Part shown: one piece after another, positions 25,252 through 35,539 of the stretch
How positions within the stretch are numbered: the first letter of the stretch is position 1
Layout of the letters: every line of letters begins with the position of its first letter
Source: Duganella callida
GTDB lineage: Bacteria; Pseudomonadota; Gammaproteobacteria; Burkholderiales; Burkholderiaceae_D
Direction of reading: 5' to 3'
DNA length: 40,404 bases
Assembly (NCBI RefSeq): GCF_004614165.1
Contig: NZ_SPVG01000134.1
Coordinates: 1-40,404 of the forward strand
Program-made: the position numbers and the translations under genes
Notes under the pieces: model-generated
Seen by the model: the letters and a program-made list of their open reading frames with translations, nothing else
The model's database searches: none
Told to the model about the DNA's origin: nothing

Positions 25252-28200
25252 TCAGAACTTGGCGCGCAGACCGAGCGAATAGGTGCGGCCTGGCGAGTAT
25301 TGCGAGAAGTTGGCGTTACCGAACTGGAAATAGCCGCGACGCGAGTCGTTGTTCAGATTGACGATGTCAAAGCTGAGGGTCGGCCAGTTGTCCTTGTCGA
25401 ACACTTCCGCCAGATCGATACTCGATGAGAAGTCCAGCTGCTTGTAGTTATCCGAGAACAGCGCCGCGTTGGTGATGCCGTTCTGGTTTGCGCTGGCGGT
25501 CTGGCTGCCCTTCGAGAAGGTGTGCGACAGACGCGCCATGTAGCCGTGATTCTCGTAGTAGACCGAGAAGTTGTTGGTACGGTTAGGCACGCCCAGCGCC
25601 ACGAAGCCGTTCGAGCCTTCGCCGCTGGCACGCTGGGTGATGAAGGTTGCCGTCTCGTTGATGCCGAAGCCGCGGATCGGCAGGATCTTGTCCAGCGGCT
25701 GGACCCAGCCCAGTTCCAGACCACGGATACGCAGTTCACCGTCGGCGTTGCGGGCGCGGGTCAGCACCACGGTGGCGACGTCCGGACCGCCACGCGAGTT
25801 GATCGCGGTCTGCTGGTTCGGGGTCAGCGTGCCGTAGTTGATGCCGTAAGCGGCCAGCGAGCTGAATGGCGCCGTGATGTTTTCGTTGATGGTGAAGCCA
25901 TCGACGTTCTTCTGGAATACCGTCAGGCTGACGTAGCCTTCGCGGCCGGTGTACCAGTCCAGGCCCAGGTCGATGTTATCCGACAGGTAGGGTTTCAGGG
26001 CCGGGTTGCCGACCGAGCCGACGTCCGCCGACACCGACGAGAAGTTCACGCCAGGACGCAGCGCGTTCGGATCGGCGCGGGTCATGCTGCGCGAGATGGC
26101 GGCGCGGGCGATGACGTCGCTGCGCAGGTTGACCGCCAGCGTGCCCGAAGGCAGGGTGTTATTGTAGGTGGTGTCCTGGTACACCCACTGGTCGATGTTC
26201 GGGTACTTGCTGCCGTTCTGGGTCAGGCTGGCGTTGCGCGGATCGCTGACCGAGTTGAGCGAACCGACCGACTGGCGGGTACGCACGTAACGCACGCCGG
26301 CGTTGTAGCGGAACGGGAAGCCATACAGCTCGTTCTTGCCGTTCGCTTCGAAGTACAGACCGGTGGTCTTCTCCCCGATGAAGCCCGAGCTGGCGCCGGT
26401 CGACGACGCACCGGTGGCCGGCGCATTGTTGTAGTAGTACTGGTAGTTGGAATCCTTGGCGAAACGGCCCCAGTCGATGATCGGCTTGCCGTAGGGGCCA
26501 GGGATGATGTAGCTGGCCAGCGCGGTTTGCGGAATCAGCGAGCCGCCATAGGTCAGCGGCGCGGTGGCGCCGGCGGTGTAGCCGGTGCCGTAGCCCGGAT
26601 ACAGCGCGGCGGCGCTGGCGCCCGGCGTCGAGGCGCCGTCGCAGTTCGGCGCGCCGTTCGGGCCGGCCAGGAACACGCTCGGATTGTTGCCGCAGACCGC
26701 AGCCTGCCATGCCGCCGAGTTGTCGCTGGCGCTGATGCGGCGGTCGATGTCGTCATAGGCGATACCGCCCTTGATGTTGAACTTCTCGTCGCCCCAGGTC
26801 AGATCGCTGTGGAAGCCCTTGGTCTCGGTCTTGCGGAACTCGTTCTGAATGTTGACGCGACCGGTGTTCCAGACGTAGCTGGCCGGGTTGGTCAGGTCGG
26901 TGCTGGCCACCACCGACGGAATGCCGCCGGTGTTCGAATAGGTGACGGTGTTGCCGCTGTTTGGCGGCGTGATCACGTAGACAGTCGGCGCCTCGTGGGT
27001 GAAGTTGGAGCGGGTGTAGTTGACCTGCGCATCCAGTTTCAGGGTCGGCGTGATCTTCCATTCCATGCCGGGGTTCAGGCCCAGCAGGCTGACCTGATCG
27101 TGACGGTAGCCATGCTCGAAGAAGTTCTGGGTGTTGGCGAAGGTGCCGCCGGTGACCGTGCAACCGTCGCTGCAATCGCTCTTGTCGACGGTCATGTTCA
27201 GCGGGATCATGCCGCCGTTGCGGACCGACCAGTCATAGTCCATGCGCGTCATCTTGTCATCGCGCTTGCTGTACATGGTGTCCAGGTAGAAGTGCAGGGT
27301 TTCGGACGGCCGGTATTCGGCACTGAAGATCGCCGAGCCCTTGTCCTTGGTGCCGAAGTAGTCCATGGTGCGGCCCAGGCGCGGCACGATGGCGTTGTCG
27401 ATCTGCTGAATGGTCAGGCCCGGATTGTGGGCCAGCAGCCAGGCCTGGTCGATGACCTGACCGGTGACCAGGCCATTGCCGGCGCCGGCCGGCACGGTGG
27501 CGGGGATGGTCCAGTTGCCGCCGCCGGTATTGTTGCGGGTGGCGGCCGGATTCTGCGCGGCCGACAGGTTGGCGTTGGTGTAGCCGACGGTTTCCCAGCC
27601 GGTGGTGTGGATTTGCTGGCGCGACAGGGCGATCCCGCCCAGGATGCCCCAGTTGCCGAAGGTCTGGCTGGCCATGAACGAGCCGCGGCCGCCGGCCTTG
27701 TCGGCGATCTGCTGCTTGGTGCCGGTGATGCTGGCGGCGATGTAGCGGCCTTCCTTGTCGAACGGACGCGCGCTGCGCAGGTTGACCACGCCGGCGGCGC
27801 CGCCTTCGATCATCTCGGCGGTCGGGCTCTTGCTGACGGTCAGCTTGGTGAACAGGTCGGTCGGCAGCAGGTCGAGGTCGACCTCGCGGTTGGTGTTGGC
27901 GCCGTCGATCGGGCCGGACGAGGCGACCGCGATCGGCGCGCCATTCAGCAGGATCTTGGTGAAGCTGGAACCCAGGCCGCGGATCTGGATGGTGGAGCCT
28001 TCACCGGTCACGTCGCGTGAGACGCCGACGCCGGGGATGCGGCTCAGCGATTCAGCGATGTTCTTGTCGGGGAACTTGCCGAAGTCTTCGGCGTTGATCG
28101 AGTCCTGGAAGCCGACGGCTTCCTTCTTGTCCTTGGCCGAGGATAACAGGGAATTGCGGTAACCGTTCACCTGCACCACGGTCATGCCGGGATCGGGCTG

Positions 28201-28326
28201 GGCGGCCGGCGCTGCGGAAGCGGGCGCTTCCTGAGCGTATGATTGCGCAATCAAACTTGCCATGGCGGTCAGGCCGAGCACTACTTGCCGGCGCGCGCGC
28301 CGACCCTTCTGCTGCTTTACTAACAT
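25252..28326 (-). CDS. TonB-dependent receptor (Caulobacter-type)
   Basis: 1024 residues. Signal peptide about 1-31 (SYAQE). A TonB-box-like MTVVQVNGYR occurs near 48-57, then the plug domain (SINAEDFGKFPDKNIAESLSRIPGVGVSRD, IQIRGLGSSFTKILLNG, EGGAAGVVNLRSARPF) and a long 22-strand-type barrel ending in YSLGLRAKF with the terminal Phe needed for outer-membrane assembly. The plug wording is typical of the Caulobacter-type subfamily, whose members commonly import oligosaccharides. AAGGAG precedes the ATG. It is preceded by a good promoter and two operator-like dyads. A sugar substrate, perhaps a galactose/uronate oligomer, is inferred from the neighbours GH35 and gudD. Confidence 0.93.
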   Translation of the reverse strand: MLVKQQKGRRARRQVVLGLTAMASLIAQSYAQEAPASAAPAAQPDPGMTVVQVNGYRNSLLSSAKDKKEAVGFQDSINAEDFGKFPDKNIAESLSRIPGVGVSRDVTGEGSTIQIRGLGSSFTKILLNGAPIAVASSGPIDGANTNREVDLDLLPTDLFTKLTVSKSPTAEMIEGGAAGVVNLRSARPFDKEGRYIAASITGTKQQIADKAGGRGSFMASQTFGNWGILGGIALSRQQIHTTGWETVGYTNANLSAAQNPAATRNNTGGGNWTIPATVPAGAGNGLVTGQVIDQAWLLAHNPGLTIQQIDNAIVPRLGRTMDYFGTKDKGSAIFSAEYRPSETLHFYLDTMYSKRDDKMTRMDYDWSVRNGGMIPLNMTVDKSDCSDGCTVTGGTFANTQNFFEHGYRHDQVSLLGLNPGMEWKITPTLKLDAQVNYTRSNFTHEAPTVYVITPPNSGNTVTYSNTGGIPSVVASTDLTNPASYVWNTGRVNIQNEFRKTETKGFHSDLTWGDEKFNIKGGIAYDDIDRRISASDNSAAWQAAVCGNNPSVFLAGPNGAPNCDGASTPGASAAALYPGYGTGYTAGATAPLTYGGSLIPQTALASYIIPGPYGKPIIDWGRFAKDSNYQYYYNNAPATGASSTGASSGFIGEKTTGLYFEANGKNELYGFPFRYNAGVRYVRTRQSVGSLNSVSDPRNASLTQNGSKYPNIDQWVYQDTTYNNTLPSGTLAVNLRSDVIARAAISRSMTRADPNALRPGVNFSSVSADVGSVGNPALKPYLSDNIDLGLDWYTGREGYVSLTVFQKNVDGFTINENITAPFSSLAAYGINYGTLTPNQQTAINSRGGPDVATVVLTRARNADGELRIRGLELGWVQPLDKILPIRGFGINETATFITQRASGEGSNGFVALGVPNRTNNFSVYYENHGYMARLSHTFSKGSQTASANQNGITNAALFSDNYKQLDFSSSIDLAEVFDKDNWPTLSFDIVNLNNDSRRGYFQFGNANFSQYSPGRTYSLGLRAKF

Positions 28327-28388
28327 TTTAAGGTCTCCTTCGGTAAATCACCGTGGTTCTTGTTATAAGTCGCACATCACTTTGACAA

Positions 28389-28406
28389 AATGGTTGCGCG
28401 ATCATT
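28389..28406. promoter_or_regulatory. LacI-type operator-like dyad O1
   Basis: AATGGTTGCGCGATCATT is a dyad with 7 of 9 symmetric pairs and the central GCGC seen in many LacI/GalR-family operators. It covers the expected transcription start of the TonB receptor gene. Confidence 0.5.
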
Positions 28407-28408
28407 TG

Positions 28409-28438
28409 AGTGTAAGAGTTTCGAAAAGTTATTGTCAA
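28409..28438 (-). promoter_or_regulatory. Promoter of the TonB receptor gene
   Basis: On the minus strand a perfect TTGACA (28438-28433), an 18-base spacer and TACACT (28414-28409). The start is expected near 28402, giving a leader of about 75 bases. It is bracketed by dyads O1 and O2. Confidence 0.65.
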
Positions 28439-28454
28439 CAAAAATCATGCTAGA

Positions 28455-28473
28455 AATGTTATGCGCTACCATT
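28455..28473. promoter_or_regulatory. LacI-type operator-like dyad O2
   Basis: AATGTTATGCGCTACCATT: the right half GCGCTACCATT fits the common LacI-family half-site; the left half has one extra base. It lies upstream of the -35, with its centre about 66 bp from that of O1. Confidence 0.4.
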
Positions 28474-28566
28474 TGGTGCCGAGAAGAAATGGCGACGCCC
28501 GACCGCTCATAGGGGGAGCGGACAGCGCAGGCAAAAAATGAGGGTGTGGCGAGATTGCGACGCGTA

Positions 28567-28593
28567 GTCATTCCCGCGCAAAGCGGGAATGAC
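28567..28593. repeat. REP-like hairpin between the S10 gene and the TonB receptor promoter
   Basis: A perfect 11-bp inverted repeat, GTCATTCCCGC / GCGGGAATGAC, with loop GCAAA, seven bases beyond the S10 stop. Its wording matches short CATTCCCGC-type palindromes scattered in many beta-proteobacterial genomes. I found no second copy in this window. It could act as a 3'-end hairpin for the S10 transcript. Confidence 0.6.
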
Positions 28594-28599
28594 GGGGGA

Positions 28600-30141
28600 T
28601 CAGTACTTGGCGGGCGCGTTCGGCGCCGGGGTGGCGGCGCGGATGAAGTCGCGCAGGTCGTCGTTGGCGGTGGCCAGGTCTTCCGAGCGCAGATACATCA
28701 TGTGGCCGCTGCGGTAGCCTTCAAAGCGCAGACGGTCCTTCATCTTGCCGCTCGGGTCCAGCTGCCACATGGTGTACTTGGCGTCGAAATAGGTGCAGGC
28801 GCCGTCGTAGTAGCCGGACTGTATCATCACCTTCAGGTAGGGATTGGCCGCCATCGCCAGGCGCAGGTTCTCGCCGGTCTTCTCGTTCTTGAAGTCCCAC
28901 GGATGCACGTCGCCGAACAGGTTGTACTTGATGTCAGTCTTGTAGCCCAGGTCCACGCGCAGATACTGGTTGATCGCCGGCGTGAACGAATGCAGCCACG
29001 AGGTCAGCTCGGCGTTGTAATCGACCTTGTCGCCGCCGTCGCTGCGATCGATGCCGAGATAGCGCGAATCCAGCCGGCCCACGGTCTTGCCCTGCTTGCG
29101 CAGCAGCTCCTTCCAGAACTGCTGCGGTTGCACCGCCAGGTTGTTCTGCACCACGTAGTCCTGCGACAGGCCCGAATAACGCGCCACCTTGGCGGCGATC
29201 TGCGCCTTCTTCTGCGGATCGAGGAAACCGCCCTTGGCCAGCGCCGGCAGGAATTCATCGGTGGTGAAGGCTTCCACCTCCGGCAGCACATCCTTCAGAT
29301 CGCGCGATTGCAGATCGGCCGGCAGCGCCTTCTGATACCAGGCGGTGGCGGCGAAGTACGGCAGCTTCAGCGCATCGTCCACCACGCCGTCGCGTTTCAG
29401 GCCCAGCTCCGTCGGCGACACCAGCACCACCCCGTTCAGATACATCCACTGCGCGTTCTGCAGCTCCAGCGCCAGGCCGGCCACGCGCGAAGTGCCGTAG
29501 CTTTCGCCGATCAGGTATTTGGGCGAGGTCCAGCGGCCTTCGCGCGAGACGAAGGCACTGACCCACTCGGCCAGATACTGGATATCCGCGTTCACGCCGA
29601 AGAAGCGCGCGCGGTCGGCCTTGCCGTCGAGGATGCGCGAAAAGCCGGTGTTGACCGGATCGATGTACACGATATCCGCCACATCCAGTATCGAATGCGG
29701 ATTGTCCTTCACGCCGTAGGGCTGGATCGGATAGCCTTCCGCATCCAGATTCAGCACCTTGGGGCCGGTGTAGGCAATGTGCATCCACACCGAGGCCGAA
29801 CCGGGACCGCCGTTAAAAGACAGCACCAGCGGGCGCTTGCCCTTGTCGGCGACGTCGGTGCGCTGGTAATAGGTATAGAACAGCGACGCCGACACCTTGC
29901 CGTCCTTGTCCCATACCGGCTGCGTGCCTGCGGTCACCTTGTACGGCACCTGCTTGCCCCTGATCGTGACCTGACCGGTTTTGGTCACCTGCGAGTCGGC
30001 CTTGAGCAGACGCTCGTGGGCCTGCAGTTCGGCGGCGCGTTCCTTGCTGAGGGCGGGCGCGTTCTTGTCGGCGTCCTGGGCGGTTGCGGCAAGGCTGGTG
30101 GCCAGCAGCATCAGGACCAGCGGGGCAAGCTTGGATTTCAT
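28600..30141 (-). CDS. Exported serine carboxypeptidase (peptidase S10)
   Basis: 513 residues with a signal peptide (about 1-21, TAQDA). It is an alpha/beta hydrolase that removes C-terminal residues from peptides at acidic pH in known S10 members. The oxyanion motif is [13 protein letters not shown], the nucleophile Ser214 is in GESYGTS, the acid is probably Asp446 in SGYYDGAC, and the base is His480 in YRSGHMMY. The ATG at 30141 overlaps the stop of the upstream BNR gene as ATGA, so translation is coupled. The frame stays open upstream to 30372 but that part is the BNR gene in another frame. A periplasmic or secreted location is expected. Confidence 0.92.
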   Translation of the reverse strand: MKSKLAPLVLMLLATSLAATAQDADKNAPALSKERAAELQAHERLLKADSQVTKTGQVTIRGKQVPYKVTAGTQPVWDKDGKVSASLFYTYYQRTDVADKGKRPLVLSFNGGPGSASVWMHIAYTGPKVLNLDAEGYPIQPYGVKDNPHSILDVADIVYIDPVNTGFSRILDGKADRARFFGVNADIQYLAEWVSAFVSREGRWTSPKYLIGESYGTSRVAGLALELQNAQWMYLNGVVLVSPTELGLKRDGVVDDALKLPYFAATAWYQKALPADLQSRDLKDVLPEVEAFTTDEFLPALAKGGFLDPQKKAQIAAKVARYSGLSQDYVVQNNLAVQPQQFWKELLRKQGKTVGRLDSRYLGIDRSDGGDKVDYNAELTSWLHSFTPAINQYLRVDLGYKTDIKYNLFGDVHPWDFKNEKTGENLRLAMAANPYLKVMIQSGYYDGACTYFDAKYTMWQLDPSGKMKDRLRFEGYRSGHMMYLRSEDLATANDDLRDFIRAATPAPNAPAKY

Positions 30142-31493
30142 GGCATCTTTCTGGATTGGAAAGAACCTATAGTAATGTAAGTCTGCGGCGGTGGTGGCGT
30201 CCAGTCCAGCACGGTCACCGGTTGCGGCGGCAGCGCGGCCTGACCTTCGCCGTCGACCTGCCGCACGTTCTGCACGAACAGGCTGAGGATGCCGCTGCGG
30301 CGCCACAATTCCGTGTCGTAGCTCGGTTCCCACTCCCCTACCGAGGCCGTGGTCAGGTCGTCGATTTGCCACTGGCCGCGCATGATGTCGGCGCTGCGCG
30401 CCACCGATACCTTGCTGCCACGCTCCTCGTCGCGGAACACCAGCAGCGCGCCGGCGTCATTCACCATGATCTGCGGCCGCGCGATCGGAATGCGTTTGGT
30501 GCCCTGCCCGCTCAGCGAAAACGGCGTCTTGCGGAAGTCCAGCGCGCGCACCTGCCAGCCGGCGTCGCCGCGGAAGATGACGTGGTACTGCGGCACCACC
30601 GAACCGGCGTCGCGCCAGTAGCTGGCGATGTAGGGCCGGCCTTCACGATCGGCAGCCATCGAGGTCTGGTTGATCAATTCGCTGTGCTGCGGGATGCGCA
30701 GCGCATATTCGGCGCTGGCGGCGTCGATCGGCAGCGTGTACGATGTGCCGTCGGACCGCTCCCAGGTCTGGCCGCCGTCGCGCGAGCGGGCGTACGCCAT
30801 GTCATGGTTGCTGGCCACGTCCGGTGACTCGCGCCACACCCAGGACAAATGCAGCGTGCCGCGGTCGTCGAGAAAGGCTTGCCAGTAGGCGTTGCGTTTG
30901 CCCTCGCCTGCGATCAGGTTGGTGTGCAGCCGCGTCCAGCGCCGCGTGGCCACGTCATACCGGTTGATCACCAGGTCGCCGCGTCCCGATCCGCCCAGGC
31001 GATAAAAGAACAGCAGATTGCCGTTGGACAGACGGTAGAACTCGGGGTAAGACAGCTCTTCCTCGTCCTTGCCGGTCATGGATAATTTCGGCCCCAGCTC
31101 CAGCGATCCCGGCGCCACGCCGCGCGCGTAACGCAGCGGGTTGTTGTGATGGTCCCAGGCGACATGCAGATAACCGGCGCCGTCGACCATGATGCTGATG
31201 GTGTTGTGGGCGTCGGCAGCGTTGCCCTGCCATGGCGTGCGCCGCACGGTCCATTGCGTGCTGCCCAGTTTGCGCTTGCCCAGCACCAGGTAGCGCTGCG
31301 CATCGTAATAGGCCACATATTGCGAGTCGCCGTGACTGACCAGCGAATTCTTGCGGAACACCACCGCGTTGACCGAATTGTTCGCCCAGCCGTCGCCGAC
31401 GATGGAGCGCACCGGCGCAGCAGCGGCAGCAGCGAGCGCGCCAGCCGTCAGCGCCAGGGTCGTAAAGATTATCCGTTTGATCATGTCGCCCAT
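30138..31493 (-). CDS. BNR_4-type beta-propeller protein, putative polysaccharide lyase
   Basis: 451 residues from the ATG at 31493 (MGDMIKRI); an ATG at 31484 is an alternative, and the only strong ribosome-binding-like GGAGG is 12 bases before the first. Signal peptide about 1-27 (AAAAAP). Propeller blades recur: [107 protein letters not shown]. The DHHNNPLRY motif is typical of BNR_4 proteins, a group that includes ulvan lyases (PL24/25) using a His/Tyr pair. Lyase activity and substrate here are inference. The stop overlaps the S10 start, forming a two-gene operon. A longer open frame to 31979 is rejected because it runs antisense through the gene at 31644. Confidence 0.78.
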   Translation of the reverse strand: MGDMIKRIIFTTLALTAGALAAAAAAPVRSIVGDGWANNSVNAVVFRKNSLVSHGDSQYVAYYDAQRYLVLGKRKLGSTQWTVRRTPWQGNAADAHNTISIMVDGAGYLHVAWDHHNNPLRYARGVAPGSLELGPKLSMTGKDEEELSYPEFYRLSNGNLLFFYRLGGSGRGDLVINRYDVATRRWTRLHTNLIAGEGKRNAYWQAFLDDRGTLHLSWVWRESPDVASNHDMAYARSRDGGQTWERSDGTSYTLPIDAASAEYALRIPQHSELINQTSMAADREGRPYIASYWRDAGSVVPQYHVIFRGDAGWQVRALDFRKTPFSLSGQGTKRIPIARPQIMVNDAGALLVFRDEERGSKVSVARSADIMRGQWQIDDLTTASVGEWEPSYDTELWRRSGILSLFVQNVRQVDGEGQAALPPQPVTVLDWTPPPPQTYITIGSFQSRKMP

Positions 31494-31525
31494 GCTACGC
31501 AAGCGCCTCCATCGCAACCAATACA

Positions 31526-31551
31526 TTTTGCACCATCTTGCATACGCAAAA
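31526..31551. promoter_or_regulatory. Dyad TTTTGC-N14-GCAAAA upstream of the BNR_4 gene
   Basis: 6-bp arms at 31526-31531 and 31546-31551 in the 150-base divergent gap (31494-31643). Candidate control site for the BNR_4/S10 operon. On the plus strand GATAAT at 31601-31606 may be the -10 of the membrane-protein gene. Confidence 0.3.
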
Positions 31552-31643
31552 AGCATAGCGCAGATCAATACAACATTAATTTCCTCAAGGCAAAATATGA
31601 GATAATTCCCGCCGCATTGAGAGCGCCCTAAACCATTGTCGCT

Positions 31644-32114
31644 ATGACCACGCAACACGACCATTCCCGCTACCTGGATCAATCGGACGATCCGCAGGCC
31701 TTCTGGGCGCAGCGCATCAGCGCCTGCCGCTGGATGATCGCCCGCACCTTCGCCCTCGGCGCGTTCGCGGCCGGACTGGGCGTGGCCGGGCAGGGATTCC
31801 TGGAACAGGCCGCGCCGCTGTTCCCCTTCATCAGCCAGAATTACGGCCTGTGGCAGGCCAGTTATCTGCTGTCGCTGCTGCTGATCTTCCTGCTGTGGTC
31901 CGCCGCCATGCTGCAAAAAATCAGCCTGCTGCAAAACAGCAAACAGGGCTTGAAAACGCAGCAGCGCATCGACGAGCAAAACGCCCGCCGCGAAGAGCGC
32001 GCCCGCGAAAACCGCGAGCGCCGCGAACAGCTGCGCAAGGATCGCGACGCCCTGACCATCACGCCGTCCTTCTTCAAGAATACCGAAGCGCGCAGCAAGA
32101 AGTTCGACTATTGA
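31644..32114 (+). CDS. Small membrane protein with C-terminal charged coiled coil
   Basis: 156 residues. Two hydrophobic helices (about 33-53 [19 protein letters not shown] and 72-92 [17 protein letters not shown]) are followed by a long highly charged helix (about 95-135, rich in Arg, Glu and Gln: [29 protein letters not shown]), which should form a cytoplasmic coiled coil. Cytoplasmic N- and C-termini are likely. I do not recognise the family; homologs of unknown function would be expected only in close relatives. No Shine-Dalgarno is obvious before the ATG. Its TGA abuts the TGA of the convergent permease gene as TGATCA, with no intergenic base. Confidence 0.8.
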   Translation: MTTQHDHSRYLDQSDDPQAFWAQRISACRWMIARTFALGAFAAGLGVAGQGFLEQAAPLFPFISQNYGLWQASYLLSLLLIFLLWSAAMLQKISLLQNSKQGLKTQQRIDEQNARREERARENRERREQLRKDRDALTITPSFFKNTEARSKKFDY

Positions 32115-33338
32115 TCATTCGTAGCGCAGGCAGTCCACCGGCAGCAGCTTCGAAGCGCGCCGCGCCGGATAAAAGCCGAAGAACACGCCCACCAGGCTGG
32201 CGAAACCGCAAGCCACGATCACCGCCCGCAGCGTGATCGTCACGTCGAACTTGCCGCTGGCGGTGATTGCCGCCGCCGCGCCGCTGGCCAGCACGATGCC
32301 GAAGATGCCGCCCACCAGGCAGATCACCACCGCCTCGGTCAGGAACTGCAGCAGCACGTCGCGCGGCTTGGCGCCGATCGCCATGCGGATGCCGATTTCG
32401 CGCGTGCGCTCGGTCACCGACACCAGCATGATGTTCATGATGCCGATGCCGCCCACCACCAGCGAAATCGCGCCGATCAATCCCAGCAGCGCGGCGATGC
32501 CGGCGCTGATCTTCTGCGCCGTCTCGGCGAACGAGGCCAGGTTATCGATGCGGAAGTCGTCCGGCTCATCGAGCTTGATATGGTGGCGGTCGCGCAGCGT
32601 ATCGTTGATGTCCTCGATCGCATCCAGCAGGTTGCCGCCGGATTTGCCCTGCGCCACCACGTAGTGCACGCTGTTCGGGAACGGCATCTTGACCAGCGAA
32701 GCCGCCGCCGCCGTGATCGGCACGATCACGTATTCGCTCAAGTCGCCGCCATCCACCTGCTTGCCTTCCCCGTACAACACGCCCACCACCTGGAACGCGG
32801 TGTTCTCGATGCGGATATATTTGCCCAGCGGGTCCTGCTTGTAGAAGAACTGGTCGGCGATCTTGTGGCCGATCACCACCATGCGCGCGCTGGCACGCAC
32901 GTCGGCCTCGCCGAAGATGCCGCCCTGCTCGATCTTCCAGCCGCGGATCTTGAACATGGCCGGGGTCACGCCGTGCACCGTCTTGGCGGCGTTCTCGTTG
33001 CCCACCGCCAGATTGAAGCTGCCCTGCAGCACCGGCGCCGCGCCCGACAACGACGGCAACTCGTTCAGCGCCGCCGCATCCTGGATGGTCAGCACCGGCT
33101 GCGCGCCGTTGCGCAGGCGCTGCTGCCGCACGCGGTCGCCGCCGGGGGAGATGAACAGCATGTTGGTGCCCAGCTGCTCCAGTTCCCTGGAGATGAAGCG
33201 CTTCATGCTGTCGCCCACCGCCAGCAACAGCACCACCGAGGTGATGCCGATGATGATGCCCAGCATGGTCAGCAGCGTGCGGAGGCGGTTCGCCATCATC
33301 GAGCGGAACGCTTCCACCACGATCTGAAAAAGGTTCAT
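32115..33338 (-). CDS. MacB-type ABC transporter permease
   Basis: 407 residues with type VII (mechanotransmission) topology: first membrane helix after an N-terminal amphipathic segment (RTLLTMLGIIIGITSVVLLLAVGDSM), a large periplasmic MacB_PCD domain (about 45-275), and three C-terminal helices (GLIGAISLVVGGIGIMNIMLVSVTERTREIGIRMAIGA, the FtsX hallmark; VVICLVGGIFGIVLASG; VIVACGFASLVGVFFGFYPARRASKL). Unlike E. coli MacB, the ATPase is on a separate gene, 5 bases upstream. Such systems transmit ATP hydrolysis to the periplasm to push substrates through TolC. No tolC gene is in the window. Confidence 0.94.
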   Translation of the reverse strand: MNLFQIVVEAFRSMMANRLRTLLTMLGIIIGITSVVLLLAVGDSMKRFISRELEQLGTNMLFISPGGDRVRQQRLRNGAQPVLTIQDAAALNELPSLSGAAPVLQGSFNLAVGNENAAKTVHGVTPAMFKIRGWKIEQGGIFGEADVRASARMVVIGHKIADQFFYKQDPLGKYIRIENTAFQVVGVLYGEGKQVDGGDLSEYVIVPITAAAASLVKMPFPNSVHYVVAQGKSGGNLLDAIEDINDTLRDRHHIKLDEPDDFRIDNLASFAETAQKISAGIAALLGLIGAISLVVGGIGIMNIMLVSVTERTREIGIRMAIGAKPRDVLLQFLTEAVVICLVGGIFGIVLASGAAAAITASGKFDVTITLRAVIVACGFASLVGVFFGFYPARRASKLLPVDCLRYE

Positions 33339-33343
33339 ATCGT

Positions 33344-34083
<740 letters not shown>

Positions 34084-34087
<4 letters not shown>

Positions 34088-35310
34088 GGCCCACCCGCCT
34101 TGTCGCCGACGATGGCGCGCGTGATCACCTGGTCGCCCTTTTTCAGCTGCCCGCCCACCACCTCGGTGAAGCGGAAGTTGGACAGGCCGATCTTGATGTC
34201 CTGCGGCTTGGGCTGGTTGTGCGCGTCCAGCGTGTAGATGCGGAAGGTGCGCGCCAGCTCGGTCTTGCTGCGGAAAGAGCCGTCGTCCTCCTGCGCCGGC
34301 TCGGCCGCCGCCGCGGCGGTCGCGGAGGCCGATGCGGAAGCAGAAGCGGCGGCCTGCTTCTTCTGTTTCTCGATTTCCTCGTCGCTGAGGCGGAAGCGCA
34401 GCGCGGCAGTCGGCACGCGCAGCACGTTCTGGCGGTTGCCGACCAGCAGACGCACCTGCGCCGTCATGCCCGGCTTGAGCAGCTCGTCCTGATTGTCGAC
34501 GTCGAGCACCACGTTGTAGGTCACCACGTTCTGCACCACGTTGGCGGCCAGACGGAACTGGCGCATGCGCGCGTTAAATTCCTTGTCCGGATAGGCATCG
34601 ACCACGAAGCGCGCTTCCTGCCCTTCCTTCAGCGAGCCGACATCCGCTTCCGACACGCTGGTATCGATCTGCATCTTGGTCAGGTCGCGCGCGATCTGGA
34701 ACAGCTGCGGCGTGGTGAACGACGCCGCCACCGTCTGCCCCAGGTCCACACTGCGCTTGATCACCACGCCGTCGATCGGCGAGCGGATCACGCTGTTGTC
34801 CAGGTCAGCCTGGGCGCGCGCCAGCTGCGCCTGCGCCAGCTGGATATTGGCCTGCGCCACATCGACCTCGCGCCTGGACTGGTCCAGCGCCAACGGCGAG
34901 ATGAAGTTCTGCGCCAGCAGGCTTTGATTGCGCTGGTGCGTGGCCTGCGCCAGCCGCAGCGACGCGCGCGCCGACGCCAGCTGCGCGTCGGCCTGACGAA
35001 TCTGCGCGTTGAAGATGGTCGGATCCAGTTTCAGCAGCACCTGGCCCTTGCTCACGTGGTCGTTGAAATCGGCTTTCAGCTCGCTCACCGTGCCCGACAC
35101 CTGCGAACCGATATTGATCAGCGCCACCGGATTGATGGTGCCGGTGGCCGTCACCGTCTGCACGATATTGCCGGTATCGACCGCCGCGGTGCGGAAACGT
35201 GGCGCTTCCGCCACAGGGGTCTTGCTTTTGGAATAGAAGGCGGCCGCGCCGCCCACCACCACCAGCAGGCCGACGGCCAGCGCGATCTTCTTTCTCGTCA
35301 GAAAAGCCAT
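34084..35310 (-). CDS. MacA-like periplasmic adaptor (membrane fusion protein)
   Basis: 408 residues from the ATG at 35310; a TTG three codons upstream (35319) is an alternative, and neither has a strong ribosome-binding site. The N-terminal membrane anchor is about 8-27. The lipoyl half-motif TVTATGTINPVALINIGSQVSGTVSEL and its partner SPIDGVVIKRSVDLGQTV flank a long alpha-helical hairpin (about 95-165; QADAQLASARASLRLAQ, LAQAQLARAQADLDNS), then beta-barrel and membrane-proximal domains. An Ala/Ser-rich low-complexity stretch near 328-345 is inserted between RLSDEEIEKQKK and EPAQEDDG. It links the ABC pump to an outer-membrane channel; possible substrates are macrolide- or lipopeptide-like compounds. 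Confidence 0.93.
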
Positions 35311-35363
35311 TGTTTTCAAGGTGTCCCGGTGTGAGATCCGGCAACATGCGGATCAGCCGGACA

Positions 35364-35392
35364 AGTATCGGCCACATTTGCCTTAAAAGCAA
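35364..35392 (-). promoter_or_regulatory. Candidate promoter of the MacAB-type operon
   Basis: On the minus strand TTGCTT (35392-35387), a 17-base spacer and GATACT (35369-35364). The start is expected near 35357, about 47 bases before the ATG. Confidence 0.5.
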
Positions 35393-35539
35393 CATACCTG
35401 CTCCGCTAACTCTTTTGGGGAGCCATGTCATACCTTGATCGCGGAGATATGCATTTTTGCAAAGCGGGTTTGCAGGAATGTCCGTTCTCAAGCGGTGCCT
35501 TCCTGCCTACCATGGCAACTCCACCACACGGAGAACACC

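Noticed and set aside
25522-28020. 832-codon open frame antisense to the TonB receptor
   Set aside because: No recognisable domain; the opposite strand encodes a complete receptor with plug and barrel motifs.
31494-31979. N-terminal extension of the BNR_4 gene
   Set aside because: It runs antisense through the membrane-protein gene and the divergent promoter region; the signal peptide begins at 31493.
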